Assembly (NCBI RefSeq): GCF_038502225.1
Contig: NC_091357.1
Coordinates: 2,893,913-2,957,912 of the forward strand
DNA length: 64,000 nt
Source: Cherax quadricarinatus
Taxonomy: Eukaryota; Arthropoda; Malacostraca; Decapoda; Parastacidae
Reading direction: 5' to 3'
Shown: positions 22,076-32,829 of the stretch, in pieces
How positions within the stretch are numbered: the stretch's first letter is position 1
How the letters are laid out: every line of letters starts with the position of its first letter
The notes under the pieces: model-generated
The model's input: the letters and a program-made list of their open reading frames with translations, nothing else
Databases searched by the model: none
What the model was told of the DNA's origin: nothing
Program-made: the position numbers and the translations under genes

Positions 22076-22980
22076 CAGCGCGTTTCAAACGTACTGCACG
22101 AGCACAAGCAGGAGACCACCAAGGCACGCATTTCTGAGAATGCCTGCCCGAAGTTTGGGGTATAGAATGAGAAGCTGCGGTGAAAACGGAGGACGAGAAG
22201 AGGTGTAAAAGCTCATCGATGGAGGACGAAGAAGGAACCTCTTTAAAAACAGTTAGGTGTGAGTAAAGGTTCCAATTTGCCCGATCAAATTGCCAGCGTG
22301 GGGTGCGAAGAGGTGGCGAATATGAAGGGGAAGTAAGAATGATTGGGAAATGATCGCTGTCATGTAAGTCTGGGAGAACAGACCAAGTGAAGTCTAATGT
22401 GGCGGAGGAAGAGCAGACTGAGAGATCGATGCAAGAGAGAGTATGAGTCCGAGGATCAAAATGGGTGTGAGTACCTGTATTTAGAACATGGAGGGGGTGG
22501 GTGGTAAGAAAAGCCTCTAACTGAATTCCACGGGAATCACAGTGAGACCCCCCCCCAGAGGAAATGGTGGGCATTAAAATCACCAAGTAACAGAATCGGT
22601 GGCGGTAATGACGAAACAAGAAAGGCAATATCCGGAATAGATAATGCCCGAGAAGGAGAGAGATATGAAGAACAGTGCGTATACCACCTATGTAAGTGGA
22701 TACGGGCTGCTGTGTAATGCAGCGAAGTATGAACAAATAGCTGATGGTACGGAATATCAGTGCGTAGAAGAAGGGCACTTTCATTAAAGGTCCCATCAGG
22801 AAAAGGGTCTGAAGAATACAATAAATTATAGCCTGAGATGGGAGAAATAACAGCAGAGTGTAATTTTGGTTCCTGTAAGCAAACACCAACAGGGGCAAAC
22901 TGGGAGAGTAACATCTGAAGCTCACCCCGATTACCCCTGAGGATGCGTATATTCCACTGTAAATAGGCCATGATTGGCAA
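22076..22980 (-). pseudogene. LINE-J ORF2 fragment: APE-type endonuclease
   Basis: It starts MPIMAYLQWNIRILRGNRGE, followed by VCLQEPKL (catalytic Glu region), LLLGDFNAHH and, after a frameshift, DLSVCSSS and LHDSDHFPI (the SDH motif). The frameshift falls at the C run near 22547-22555 (HHFLWGG then HCDSRGIQL). The frame ends in WWSPACARAVRLKRAAL at the Penelope junction. ORF2 starts about 35 bp after ORF1 ends. Confidence 0.8.
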
Positions 22981-23015
22981 TGATAAAGATACTTGAAATC
23001 CGCAGGTGAGGGTTC

Positions 23016-24903
23016 CTACGGACTAGAGAGGTTAGAAAAGTCCACATGCGGAGGCAGTGGAAAACGTTCAAGCAGCGAAGGAACGGTGCGCTGTGAAGAA
23101 AGGAGTTGCGCAGATGGAGCAGAGGAGAGAGAAAGAGCGGAAGGTGGATCAGTGTCCATTGATGGTTTGGTCTCTGCAATATATTCAGAGATTGCTTCAA
23201 GTGTTTCGGAATTCAGAGACGTCGTATGGGAGACAATATTGGAAATGGTAGGGGGAGGATGAGTAAAGATTGGAACTGTATTGGACTGTACTAAGGTAAG
23301 GGGGGGCAAAAGGGTGGAGGGAACTGGAGAAGCATGGCAGGGGACAGAAGAGGCAGAAACCTGGGAGGTGGCAGAAGATACAGTACGAGGAGGAGGGTGA
23401 ACCTCAACACTTGTAACTGAGCCAGTGAGAGGGGGAGAACCAGGGGCAGAGACAGGGAGGGTAAAATGAGGAGGTGGAAGATGGGTAGGAGGTGTTAACG
23501 GACCTTTTTTTGACTTTTGAGAAGTAGAGGGACGATTGGGAGGAGGTGTCGTACGAGGTCTCGTCGATACTGAGGCTTGTGAGAGAGAACACGAAGAAGC
23601 GAGATCAGACTGAGGCGTTGAAGTAGAGACGTCTGAGCCGAGGACAGCAAAAGGATTAGATACAGGAGTGACTATGGGAGAGGTAACCACAGAGGTGGGT
23701 GTAGAAGATGGGATACCAGAAGTGGGGGGACGTTTTGAAACACGGGAATAAGAAACACGTGGGAGTCTCCCTTGGAGGCGGAGATGAGAAACTGCCATGG
23801 CATAAGGGAGACCTTCTGTCTCTTTGAGGTAACGGATTTCCCGCTCGTTTAAATAGACTTGACAACGGCGAGAGTACGAAGGGTGAGTCTCATGACAGTT
23901 AAGGCAAGAGGGAGATCGATTGCAAGACATATTAGAATGGTCATCGGCACCACAGACTGGGCATTCGGCAATAGATCTGCAATATTTCGCTGGATGGCCA
24001 AATCGCCAGCAATTTCTACACTGTTGTGGTGTAGGGATCACCTTTCGAACTTGTAACCGATGTCCTATATAAACTGAGGATGGGAGTTCTCGGCTGTCAA
24101 AAGTTAAACGAGCCACATTGCTAGGGTATCGTCTCCGCCCGCGGGCAGGAAGAACCTAAGTGTCTACCTTGAGGATTGGGAGATCTTGGAGTTCCAGCTG
24201 TTCTAGAATGTCAGTGCCACATGTCTGGAAATTTTGTTGAACTATGGTATGGGGCAGAATGACGGTACCACTACAAGAATTGAGGGAATGATGTTTTTCA
24301 AGAGTGACAGGAACAGTATCGATATGGGAAAGACGAGAGAGCTCATGAGCCTGGGTAGCATTCTGTACGGTGATGATGCGCATACCGCTCTTAAGAGCAT
24401 GAAAAGAAATATCTTTACCAACATGGCGTAGGAGTGCCTTGCCAATACTGTGGTCAGAAAGATAGGCAGTAGAGGAAGTCGGTCGTAAAGTGAAGAATTT
24501 AGTCCATTGTTCAGTCTGAAACTGAGCGTGGAAAGGTAGTGAAGGACGTGTCGATCGTTTGAGAAGAACGAGAAGGTGGAGAAGTATCATCAGCAGGTAA
24601 TTGTCGTTGTCGTTTAGGCGTGGGACCAGAGTTGGTCCGACGTGGAACGGGTCGGCGATTTGAAAATTGCCGCACCGTAGAGGGAGAGGCCGGAAGCATA
24701 GTCAGAGGAGAGCGAAGGTCCGATAAATCGAAGGAGTCAGTCGAGGCCTCAGTACCTGAAGCGGGTGAGAAAACAGCACCGGCAAGAGGTACAGAGGCAT
24801 GAGGAGTGTCTGAAGAGTGGTCCAAAGACGAGGCGGGGTCAGAACGGGGTGCGGTATCAAGAAGGGGCCCGGGGGTAGTAGGTTCATGGACTAGGGCTGC
24901 CAT
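23016..24903 (-). pseudogene. LINE-J ORF1: Gag-like nucleic-acid-binding protein with three zinc knuckles
   Basis: It starts MAALVHEPTTPGPLL with a Ser/Pro/Thr-rich region, shifts frame near 24560, and has an in-frame TAG at about 24154-24156. The central region contains KFFTLRPTSST and HALKSGMRI. Three knuckles follow: CRNCWRFGHPAKYC and CPVCGADDHSNMSC (both C-x2-C-x4-H-x4-C), then CLNCHETHPSYSRRC. The C terminus is Pro/Ser-rich and low complexity. ORF1 proteins of this kind bind LINE RNA. This copy is inactive. Confidence 0.85.
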
Positions 24904-25714
24904 GGTTAGGTTACTTCTTTCTTTTTGTTTTTAAGAAAAAAAAGAAAGAAGAAAAGAAAATAAAAATAAAAAAAAGAATAAAAAAAGGGGGGACCGGGGA
25001 GGGATAGTTCCTAGGAGGAATGAAAGGGCCAGAAATCTCCCTCCGCGCCCAAGAGGACCTCAGCACCGCAAGTAGTGCAGATGCAGCATGGAACCCGTGC
25101 CATACCCTACCCATCATGCTAGTAAACTAACAATCCGGGATAGCAACCTCACATCTGCCGAGCTACCTCGGTGGACAAAAGAGAGGGCGGCCGGATATCC
25201 ACCACAAAGCATACCTCCTTCGGCCACCACCCCCGGAATCTGAAAGGTGGCTTCCAGAGATACACCTGTCGCCCGAAAGACACCCAAAGCTACTCTGGGA
25301 TACCGGAGAGGGATCAGGACATCCCCAGGCAATCCAGATTCCACGGCAAACTACGCCACTGCCAAGAACCTCAATGGAATGGGATGGACCCCGGTATCCT
25401 TTCCCCTACCTAGGAACTAGCGCGCCTGTGGGAGAAATCCCAAAGGCCAAAAAGAGGAAGGGCAAAAGGGAGGGGTGGGGAGGAGGAGGAGGAAAGGAAA
25501 AAGGAGAGGATGGGGAGGATGGGATAGGGGAGGGGAGATTGGGGGGTAATTAGGTTCGGTCTGAGGAAGAAGACCAACAGGTCTAATTCCTCAGACCAAG
25601 AGTCTCTTCACCACGCCAAGGACCCCCCCTTGAAGAGGAATAGATTAGATAAATACGTGAGAAGAGGGGCGGATTTGAGAAGAAACTGTCTCGTACAGCC
25701 TAGTAGCACCTCTG

Positions 25715-25870
25715 TTCTGTTGTAGATCAGCTGGTATAGCCGCCCGGCCTGGGCCTTTTCCAAGAAGTGACCCGGCCTTGGCTCCCTGTAGAGGGAGTGT
25801 CTCAGACCAATGTCTGCCATGGGAGGAGGTACAAGTACCTCGTCGTCTTCTGGGACCAGCTGTCCCCAGG
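25715..25870 (-). repeat. Dispersed repeat, copy 1 of 3
   Basis: It shares CCCGGCCTGGGCCTTTTCCA, GGCTCCCTGTAGAGGGAGTG and CCATGGGAGGAGGTACAAGT with 27085-27225, and more weakly with 27340-27430. The other copies abut simple repeats at GATTCGCCGGTA, suggesting SINE-like elements lying in reverse. No gene is evident in 25871-26300. Confidence 0.55.
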
Positions 25871-26313
25871 CCTAGCCCCATTCCCGCCCCCACGGGGCTC
25901 GGAGGGAGAAGCTAGGCACCTTGGGCTGCTACAAACTCCGCCCACAGTGGACTCGAAGGGTGTGGCAGCTGCATAGCAGCAGACGATGTCAGGAGGTGCA
26001 AAGACAGCAAGCATTACAGGATCCTTTTGGAGTCACACCCCAGCTTTGGGCATTAAGCCCGAGCGCTGGGGAAGTTCAAGAATGCCTCTTGCTGTGTGTG
26101 TTGCTGCTGCTAGTACTACACTTGTCCCTTGCACTCCCTTAGTACTAGCACCTCAATTTTTATATATTTATGACAAGATTCTTCCACCGTCACCCAAACA
26201 TAGTCACCCATATACCATGACCTATACACTCTGTCTTATTTTCATTAACATATATTTTATTAAATTATAAGAACATATTTATTGAGGAGTTATTAATAAA
26301 GTTCATCGTTCAG

Positions 26314-26438
26314 AAGAGGTTGTGGCCACTGATGATGGGTCGGGTACTGGCCCATGACAGTTACAACTGCCTGATGTTCTTGGGTTCGTCTTCCTGGCCA
26401 ACACAACGGGTGAACGGCTTCTACGTTGGATCTCCCAG
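26314..26438 (+). CDS. Glycosyltransferase-like protein, exon C
   Basis: A 125-bp exon lies between an acceptor TCGTTCAG (AG at 26312-26313) and a GTGAGT donor at 26439, entering in phase 0 and leaving in phase 2. It encodes KRLWPLMMGRVLAHDSYNCL, then MFLGSSSWPTQRVNGFYVGS and P. The A-H-D-S-Y-x-C and P-T-Q/K-R-V-N-G blocks are exactly what I expected after exon B in this family, and the preceding residues (GKDQMILA) join smoothly. It is the only recognisable coding part of a 17-kb stretch of mobile DNA and is too short to stand out as an open reading frame. Confidence 0.85.
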
Positions 26439-26539
26439 GTGAGTCTTTATATTCTAGCCTACATCTCTTATCTACCATTTCTGTTATCTCAGCTTCGTCG
26501 GGGGGAGGGGGGGGGGTTCCTTGATGGCACGGCTCCGTC

Positions 26540-26752
26540 TACAACGTTCAAATTGATGAGAAACTTGTGCAATATTTGGGTGTCTATTCTGGAAACGCTT
26601 CTTCAGCCAGTGGCTTCTTCAGTCCAGTACAGAGGACGGTGGATGGGGGGGAGGAATTTGAGGTAATTAATCTCTCTGTCTGGAGTCGATGTGTTCATTC
26701 CAAGATTGACGGACTAAACACATCGACTTTAGGCTGAGGGACTGATTACCTC
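26540..26752. mobile_element. PLE-like palindromic element, family A (degenerate)
   Basis: The left part (minus) reads TGTGCAATATTTGGGTGTCT then CAGTGGCTTCTTCAGTCCAG. The right part has GACTAAACACATCGAC and GAGGGACTGATTACCTC. A LINE 3' end begins directly after it at about 26755. Confidence 0.6.
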
Positions 26753-26754
26753 GC

Positions 26755-27070
26755 AGCAATGGTTTCACGTTGGAAAAAATTCAGATTCAGGAAGGATATA
26801 GGAAAGTACTGGTTTGGTAATAGAGTTGTGGATGAGTGGAACAAACTCCCGAGTACAGTTATTGAGGCTAAAACGTTGTGTAGTTTTAAAAATAGGTTAG
26901 ATTAATAAACGAGTGGGTGTGAGTTAGACCTGACTTGCTTGTGCTACTAGGTCTGATGCCGTGCTCCTTCCTTAAGTGGAAGTGACCTGACTTGGTGGGT
27001 CATTGGGCTAATCGGGGGGGGGGGATGGACCTGCTTCGCGTGGGTCAGAGGGCCTGCTGCGGTGTTCCTT
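26755..27070 (+). mobile_element. CR1-like LINE (family C3) 3' end, truncated
   Basis: It contains AGCAATGGTTTCACGTTGGA, then the nucleotide equivalent of FRKDIGKYWFGNRVVDEWNK (frame-shifted here) and a 3' UTR matching 32830-33295, ending GCCTGCTGCGGTGTTCCTTC. Confidence 0.75.
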
Positions 27071-27084
27071 CTTTCTTGTTGTTG

Positions 27085-27430
27085 TTAAAGATTCGCCGGT
27101 ATTCTCCCGGCCCGGGCCCTTCCAAGTGGTGGCCCGGCACTGGCTCCCTGTCTAGGGAGTGTCTGAGACCTAAGTCTCCCATGGGAGGAGGCACAAGTAC
27201 CTCCGCCATCTTGTGAGCTACAAACTCGGGCTCTGGCAACAACCCTGCCCTAGAAGGGCAGGGCATGGTGTCGATCGTGCTAGCGCTGTGCTCTCCTGTG
27301 TGGAGTGTCGTGTGTTGGTGTTCATTTTCATTCATTCATTCATGCTGATTCGCCGGTACTTCCGGCCCAGGTCTTCTCCAGATGGTGACCCGGCAGTGGC
27401 CCCCCGGGTGGGGGGTGAAGATCATCATCT
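27085..27430 (-). repeat. Two dispersed GATTCGCCGGTA-type repeats
   Basis: Copy 2 (27085-27225) starts after (GTT)n with GATTCGCCGGTATTCTCCCG and matches 25715-25870. A shorter copy 3 (27340-27430) starts after (TTCA)n with GATTCGCCGGTACTTCCGGC. The simple-repeat edge suggests retroposed elements oriented on the minus strand. Confidence 0.5.
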
Positions 27431-27514
27431 TTCTCCTTCGTTGGCCCTCCGGTCGTCGTCTTCTACCTTGCGCTGACTTCCCCGAAGAGAAGGGCAGTCT
27501 TATGGTCTTATGAG

Positions 27515-27765
27515 TGGGTATGAAATGGACCTGACTAGCTACTAGGCCGGACGCAGTGCTAATCCCTTAAGTGACATGTCTGACCTCACTAGGTCAAGGC
27601 ATTGGCTTAAGCCGGTGGGGAGTATTGGAGCTGCCTCACATAGATCAGTAGACCTGTTGCAGTGTTCCTTATTTCTTATTAGTGAGATGGATCTGTGAAG
27701 GACTTGCCTAGTATAGGCCAACAGGCCTGCTGCAGTGTTCCTCCTCCTTTCTTATGTTAACTCCT
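27515..27765 (+). mobile_element. LINE family C3 3' UTR fragment
   Basis: It shares GGACCTGACTAGCTACTAGG, GGCATTGGCTTAAGCCGGTG and GGCCAACAGGCCTGCTGCAG, then TGTTCC...TTCTTATG, with 33120-33295. Confidence 0.65.
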
Positions 27766-27779
27766 CATTACCTCCACCG

Positions 27780-27880
27780 TTCTCTGCATTGGACTAAAGA
27801 AGTCACTGGCTGGCGAAACTTTTCCAGAATAAGGATACCCAATACTTCACAATTATCTAATTAAATCAAACGTACAAGAT
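27780..27880 (+). mobile_element. PLE-like repeat, family A (relic)
   Basis: GACTAAAGAAGTCACTGGCT, then GGCGAAACTTTTCCAGAATA and AGGATACCCAATA, corresponds to the family A catalytic-like core and spacer. Confidence 0.6.
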
Positions 27881-28044
27881 CGTCCCATCAGACTCCTGAC
27901 ACACCAGCTTGCCTCTGTACTAACTTCCCTTGCGTCGCCCTCTTTATCCTGCGTTTAATGTTGTTATTCATTGTTTCCGTCCCTTTGTGCTTCGAATCCC
28001 TGGTATTCCATGTTGTATATTGTGTATAGTACATTGACACATTG

Positions 28045-28650
28045 CGCATGTAGATGAATGGTTCAGAGAACCGACATGTTGATAAATTAGACACATGTGC
28101 AACTCTTGGGTATCTTTATTGAGGAAACGTTTCGCCACACAGTGGCTTCATCAGTCCATACAAAGGAGAATCTTGAAGAACAGGAGGAGAATGAGGTAAT
28201 CAGTCCCTCAACCTTGAGTCGATGTGGTCAGTCCATCAATCTTGAATAGAATACGGTATACGTGTCGGTTCTCTGAACCATTCATCTCTGAACCATTCAT
28301 CTACAAACCTGTCAGACACTGCAACTTCTTGGGATCTTAATACTTGGGAATTCTTCGCTTGCCTATTTCTTGGGCACGACCTACTTCCACATTGAACAAA
28401 TGTGACACCACCTATGACTGCTGCACCTCTCCTGCCAACGGTTTATAAGCTCCTTCTCAGCACGTATGCCGTATTCTATTCAAGATTGATGGACTGACCA
28501 CATCGACTCAAGGTTGAGGGACTGATTACCTCATTCTCCTCCTGTTCTTCAAGATTCTCCTTTGTATAGACTGATGAAGCCACTGTGTGGCGAAACGTTT
28601 TCTCAATAAAGATACCCAAGAGTTGCACATGTGTCTAATTTATCAACATG
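28045..28650. mobile_element. Palindromic PLE-like element, family A (about 600 bp)
   Basis: Two inverted arms of about 175 bp (28083-28255 and 28467-28645) flank a central segment of about 210 bp. Each arm carries CTGATGA (left arm reversed), a GCCAC/GTGGC stem, GAAACGTTT, AATAAAGATACCCAAGAG and TTGCACATGTGTCTAATTT. The centre starts with GTGTCGGTTCTCTGAACC and CTGTCAGACACTGCAACTTC. The right arm stops at a GCGCAT that also occurs next to the left end. Confidence 0.85.
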
Positions 28651-28654
28651 GCGC

Positions 28655-28732
<78 letters not shown>
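28655..28732. repeat. (AT)n microsatellite
   Basis: Long AT run between a family A element and the dispersed repeat at 28740-28925. It could be the A/T-rich tail of that repeat, which reads on the minus strand. Confidence 0.9.
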
Positions 28733-28737
<5 letters not shown>

Positions 28738-28739
28738 AT

Positions 28740-28925
28740 TTTTTTTCAAAGAACCGGTCCTATCCCACCGAGGTAGGGTGACCTAAAAAGAAAAACGAAA
28801 GTTTTTCTTCTTAAATTTAGTAATGTATACAGAAGGGGTTACTAGCCACTTACTCCCGGCATTTAAGTCGCCTCTTACGACACGCATGGCTTACGGAGGA
28901 AGAATTCTTTTCCACTTCCTCATAG
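28740..28925 (-). repeat. Dispersed repeat with CCCACCGAGGTAGGGTGACC
   Basis: It contains CCCACCGAGGTAGGGTGACC, TACTCCCGGCATTTAAGTCG, CCTCTTACGACACGCATGGC and TTACGGAGGAAGAATTCTTT. A second copy is at 58405-58560. It is possibly a LINE 3' end running into (AT)n on the minus strand. The source element is not identified. Confidence 0.65.
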
Positions 28926-29040
28926 ATGTAAGAGGAAATAAATAAGAGCTAATAACAGAAGAAAGCCCAGATGAATGTGTAAATATACATGCATGTGTAG
29001 TGTGGCCTAAGTGTTAGTAGAAGTAGCGTGTTATTGAGAC

Positions 29041-29267
29041 TGTTAGGTAAGACACATATGTAATCAGTCCATCACCCTTAAAGGTGACTTTAAGGGTGAT
29101 GGACTGATTACATCGTCTTCAAGTATCTTCTGCTTCTATCAACTTTTCTGTACTTGACTGAAGAAGCCTACTGTGTAGGCGAAACGTTTCATAATAAAGA
29201 TACCTAACTGTTGCATATGTGTCTTACCTAACAACCTGTCGGTATTTTATACCATTTTAATGTTCAA
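29041..29267. mobile_element. Palindromic PLE-like element, family B, with 14-bp TSD
   Basis: Direct repeats CGTGTTATTGAGAC at 29027-29040 and 29268-29281 flank it exactly. The left arm is short (GTTAGGTAAGACACATATG, then TAATCAGTCCATCACCC). The right arm has CTGAAGA, a GCCTAC/GTAGGC stem, GAAACGTTTCATAATAAAGA, CTGTTGCATATGTGTCTTAC and CTGTCGGTATTTTATACC. Confidence 0.9.
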
Positions 29268-29364
29268 CGTGTTATTGAGACAGAAAAAACACCAGTAATC
29301 CCACCATCATGTAAAATAATTACAGGTTTCCGTTTCACATTATTCCATCACCAGACACTGTACA

Positions 29365-29740
29365 GTATCTGATGATGAAATGTTAGTATGTAAATATTAA
29401 TATGTAAATCCACGTTAGTATGTAATCCACATTAGTATGTAAATATTAATATGTAAATCCACGTTAGTATGTAATCCACATTAGTAAATCCACATTAGGA
29501 TGTAAATATTAATATGTAAATCCACATTAGTGGCCTTTGTATTCACAGAAAATTTAATTTTCGTGTCTTCTCTGAATTAAAACTTATAGGAAGCTTATAA
29601 AACTTATAGGAAGCTTATAAAACTTATAGGAAGCTTATAAAACTTATAGGAAGCTTATAAAACTTATAGGAAGCTTATAAAACTTATAGGAAGCTTATAA
29701 AACTTATAGGAAGCTTATAAAACTTATAGGAAGCTTATTG
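29365..29740. repeat. Two minisatellites (TATGTAAAT-type and 20-bp unit)
   Basis: 29365-29530 has irregular repeats of TAGTATGTAAATATTAATAT and AATCCACGT. 29580-29740 has eight copies of the 20-bp unit AACTTATAGGAAGCTTATAA. The following 29750-30260 holds nothing recognised. Confidence 0.9.
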
Positions 29741-30261
29741 TGTGAATTTGTTGTAAGCTTAATTGAGGCTGCAAAGGCATTAGGTAAGACATCGTCAAGG
29801 TTCTGGTTACTCGGACACGAGAAAACAACAACATATGTAAACTATTTGACAGACCTAGGCTGATTATCTTCAAGTAATTTTTGTTTGAAAAACTCCATAT
29901 ACAAAATGCTCAGCATGGAAGTATGTTCCAGTGCCATTTTTGTTTAACACAATATTTGCCATTAAAAAAAATATATATTCTACCAACAACACAAAGCTTA
30001 ATCTGCTAGTGAAAAATATTTTGGGGAAAACAATCCAACTCATTTTCGAGCAACTAATAAATCTGGCACTGACACTCCAGTGAACAATGCAGTGAAATCG
30101 GCACAACGGTATAACCGTTTATCATATTTAACCTGTGTAGCATTTCAATCGGATTCACTCAATCTTAATTATGAGCGTCAGAAACTTGCCCGCCAACGGG
30201 GATAAAACGCCATGTGTGAAGGCCATTTGCTGCAGAGCCCACGGAGTTAGCATTAGGACGG

Positions 30262-30490
30262 ATCAGTTAACCTGGCTTGTGCCTCGATCGTTAGCGCACT
30301 CGGCTCTCACACTGAGGTCCGGAGTTCACATCTCCGGTACGGCTGGATAACATAAGGACGTGTTTCCATAAAACAGATGTTCAGCATAACAAGCGACTTT
30401 CTATATAGTAGTATGTCACCGATGTCAGCTTGGCTTGTATACCTTGTACATGTACTTGTAGAATTATATTATTATTATTATTATTACAAA
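30262..30490 (+). mobile_element. tRNA-derived SINE with (ATT)n tail
   Basis: The tRNA-like head contains TCGATCGTTAGCGCACTCGG and CTCACACTGAGGTCCGG. The body reads CAGCATAACAAGCGACTTTC, TATAGTAGTATGTCACCGAT and CTTGTACATGTACTTGTAG. The tail is (TTA)n at 30468-30485. Related copies are at 50075-50395 and 17800-18020 (minus). Confidence 0.75.
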
Positions 30491-30831
30491 TGTGACATGT
30501 CTTGGCGAAACGTTTCCAGAATATTGCACTAGTCTCATTAATGAACTTGCCAGTTTTTTAAGCGATTTAGTCAAACCATAAATTTATGGAAGTCTGGAAA
30601 ACCTGGAAGACCTCGCTAACAAATGGTGAGTTCGTCAACACACACGTAGAACCTTTGTCTGCATATTAAAATTGTCACTCGGTGGACAGGGTTCTGGGTA
30701 AGAGGAACAGACATCGGTTTCTCAGTCGTTCAACACTTGCTTAATTATATTAACAATTGTGTTTAAAAATTCCAGCCGAATTAGACTTGTCCTCGTAGCC
30801 CTTAATGGGACGTTGAGGACAGTTAGTTGTT

Positions 30832-30990
30832 TATTGTGGCAATGTTTCGCTCTCCAGGAGCTTTATCAAGCCATTACCGTAATGGCTTGATAAAGCTCCT
30901 GGAGAGCGAAACGTTGCCACAATAAAATGTCACATTAGTTGCACTTGTGTCCTTTTACTTTACATAGTCGGTAATTCTACCAACTTTATT
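30832..30990. mobile_element. Palindromic PLE-like element, family C, with 13-bp TSD
   Basis: Flanked by ACAGTTAGTTGTT at 30819-30831 and 30991-31003. The arms meet at about 30881 as CCATTACCGTAATGG. The right arm reads CTTGATAAAGCTCCTGGAGA, GCGAAACGTTGCCACAATAA, TTAGTTGCACTTGTGTCC and ends ATAGTCGGTAATTCTACC. Confidence 0.92.
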
Positions 30991-31086
30991 ACAGTTAGTT
31001 GTTATAGACCGGAGTAATGACTCATACCATTTCTCTGACGTGTTTTGTAAGTTATATACGTGTGCGACACTTGGTTATCTTTACTG

Positions 31087-31180
31087 AGAAAACTTTTCGC
31101 CACATAGTGGCTTCATCAGTCCTATTACCTGGAGGAAACTTTTCGCCACATAGTGGCTTCATCAGTCCTATTACCTGGAG
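31087..31180. repeat. Tandem duplication (about 46 bp) of the family A core
   Basis: AAACTTTTCGCCACATAGTG, then GCTTCATCAGTCCTATTACC and TGGAG occur twice in a row. The second copy runs directly into the LINE 3' tail (TTTACCTGGAGAGAGTTCC). Confidence 0.85.
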
Positions 31181-31895
31181 TTTACCTGGAGAGAGTTCCG
31201 GGGGTCAACGCCCCCGCGGCCCGGTCTGTGACCAGGCCTCCTGGTGGATCAGAGCCTGATCAACCAGGCTGTTGCTGCTGGCTGCACGCAAACCAACGTA
31301 CGAGCCACAGCCCGGCTGATCAGGAACTGACTTTAGGTGCTTGTCCAGTGCCAGCTTGAAGACTGCCAGGGGTCTGTTGGTAATCCCCCTTATGTGTGCT
31401 GGGAGGAAGTTGAACAGTCTCGGGCCCCTAACACTTATTGTATGGTCTCTTAACGTGCTAGTGACACCCCTGCTTTTCATTGGAGGGATGGTGCATCGTC
31501 TGCCAAGTCTTTTGCTTTCGTAGTGAGTGATTTTCGTGTGCAAGTTCGGTACTAGTCCCTCTAGGATTTTCCAGGTGTATATAATCATGTATCTCTCCCT
31601 CCTGCGTTCCAGGGAATACAGGTTTAGAAACCTCAAGCGCTCCCAGTAATTGAGGTGTTTTATCTCCGTTATGCGCGCCGTGAAGGTTCTCTGTACATTT
31701 TCTAGGTCGGCAATTTCACCTGCCTTGAAAGGTGCTGTTAGTGTGCAGCAATATTCCAGCCTAGATAGAACAAGTGACCTGAAGAGTGTCATCATGGGCT
31801 TGGCCTCCCTAGTTTTGAAGGTTCTCATTATCCATCCTGTCATTTTTCTAGCAGATGCGATTGATACAATGTTATGGTCCTTGAAAGAAGAATGA
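31173..31895 (-). pseudogene. CR1/L2-like LINE (family C1), 5'-truncated C-terminal RT region
   Basis: The frame from 31843 to 31205 (212 aa) is open and reads MTGWIMRTFKTREAKPMMTL, FRSLVLSRLEYCC, LENVQRTFTARI, YWERLRFLNLYSLERRRERY and HTISVRGPRLFNFLPAHIRG. This is the region after the RT catalytic core in CR1/L2-type LINEs. The 3' end reads GGTCACAGACCGGGCCGCGG, CGTTGACCCCCGGAACTC and TCCAGGTAAAC repeats. A more complete but decayed copy is at 41895-44620. It is inserted in a family A element. Confidence 0.85.
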
Positions 31896-32424
31896 TAAAG
31901 ATCAGAAGATGTTTGAGGTAATCAGTCCCTCAGACTGGAGTCGATGTAATCAGTCCATCAGTCTTGAAAAGAATACAGCAAATGTGCGAAGACGGCAACA
32001 TCTTGGGATCTTGATACAGGGAATTCTTCACTTGCCTAACCTATATTCATGACCTACTTCCACATGTGGGTTTGTCCACTGTGATATCTCTTACGGCTGC
32101 TTCACCCCACCTGCCTACGGTGAGGTGAAGCAGTCGTAGGAGAATATGTTGAATATGAATGTGTTGTATTCTTTTGCTGTATTCTTTTTAAGACTGATGG
32201 CCTGATTACGTCGACTCCAAGCTGGGGGACTGATTACCTCAAACTCACTTTGATCTTCGCCATTCGTCTTTGCATAGGACTGATGAAGCCACTGTGTGGA
32301 GAAACGTTTCCCCAGTAGAGACACCCAAGTGTTGCACATGTCTAATTATTAACTTATCGGTTGTAATGTCGGTAGAATTACCGACAATATGTTAGGTTTT
32401 TAAAAGGACGCAAATGCAACTAAT

Positions 32425-32480
32425 GTGACATTTTATTGTGGAAACGTTTCGCTCTCCAAGAGCTTGACAAAGCTCCTGGA
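32425..32480 (-). mobile_element. PLE-like repeat, family C (relic)
   Basis: ATGTGACATTTTATTGTGGA, then AACGTTTCGCTCTCCAAGAG, is the reverse of the family C arm at 30882-30990. Confidence 0.75.
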
Positions 32481-32603
32481 ACTTTATTCTCTCTTGGATT
32501 GAAAAAAAAGATCCCACAGCCGCTACGTTTCCTCGGCATTTCTTAATATGTCGGAACTTAGTATAATCATTCGCTAAAACTAACTTTAAATAAAGAAAAG
32601 GCT

Positions 32604-32710
32604 GATAAATTAGACATGTGCAACTCTTGGGTTTCCTCAATAAAGATACCCAAGAGTTGCACATGTGTCTAATTTATCAACGTGTCGGTTCTCTGAACCA
32701 TTCATCTACA
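32604..32710. mobile_element. Minimal palindrome of family A
   Basis: GATAAATTAGACATGTGCAA on the left is the reverse complement of GTTGCACATGTGTCTAATTT on the right (GT insertion), with only about 20 bp between. The right end runs through GTGTCGGTTCTCTGAACC. It lacks the stem-GAAAC core. Confidence 0.8.
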
Positions 32711-32829
32711 CAGAAAAGTCTATTTAAAAATTAATGTAGAAGGTTATACAGCTGAGGTTGAACAAAACGTCAAAAGTTGACTTCTGTTGCAGTTAATACT
32801 GCTTCAACTAACATTACACTTATATATGA

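Larger units (their letters stand above)
22076..25625 (-). mobile_element. Jockey/I-like LINE (family J), copy 1, 3'-truncated at the Penelope junction
   Basis: The minus-strand order is a 5' UTR (25625-24904, starting near CCTCTTCAAGGGGGGGTCCT), ORF1 with zinc knuckles, then ORF2 beginning with an endonuclease. ORF2 stops at 22076, where the Penelope sequence starts; no RT domain of this copy is present. A second rearranged copy is at 35295-39990. Confidence 0.85.
31050..32360. mobile_element. Palindromic PLE-like element, family A, interrupted by a LINE
   Basis: The left arm (minus) runs 31050-31131 and resumes at about 31895-31985. The right arm (plus) runs about 32160-32350 and contains GGACTGATGAAGCCACTGTG, TGGAGAAACGTTTCCCCAGT and GTGTTGCACATG. 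The centre has CAACATCTTGGGATCTTGAT. The right-hand core reads GGAGAAAC where GGCGAAAC is usual, a mutated core. Confidence 0.8.

Noticed and set aside
21379..22137. 252-aa plus-strand protein
   Set aside because: A chance fusion of antisense pLTR with an inverted RT fragment; it has no own start signal and ends in LINE sequence.
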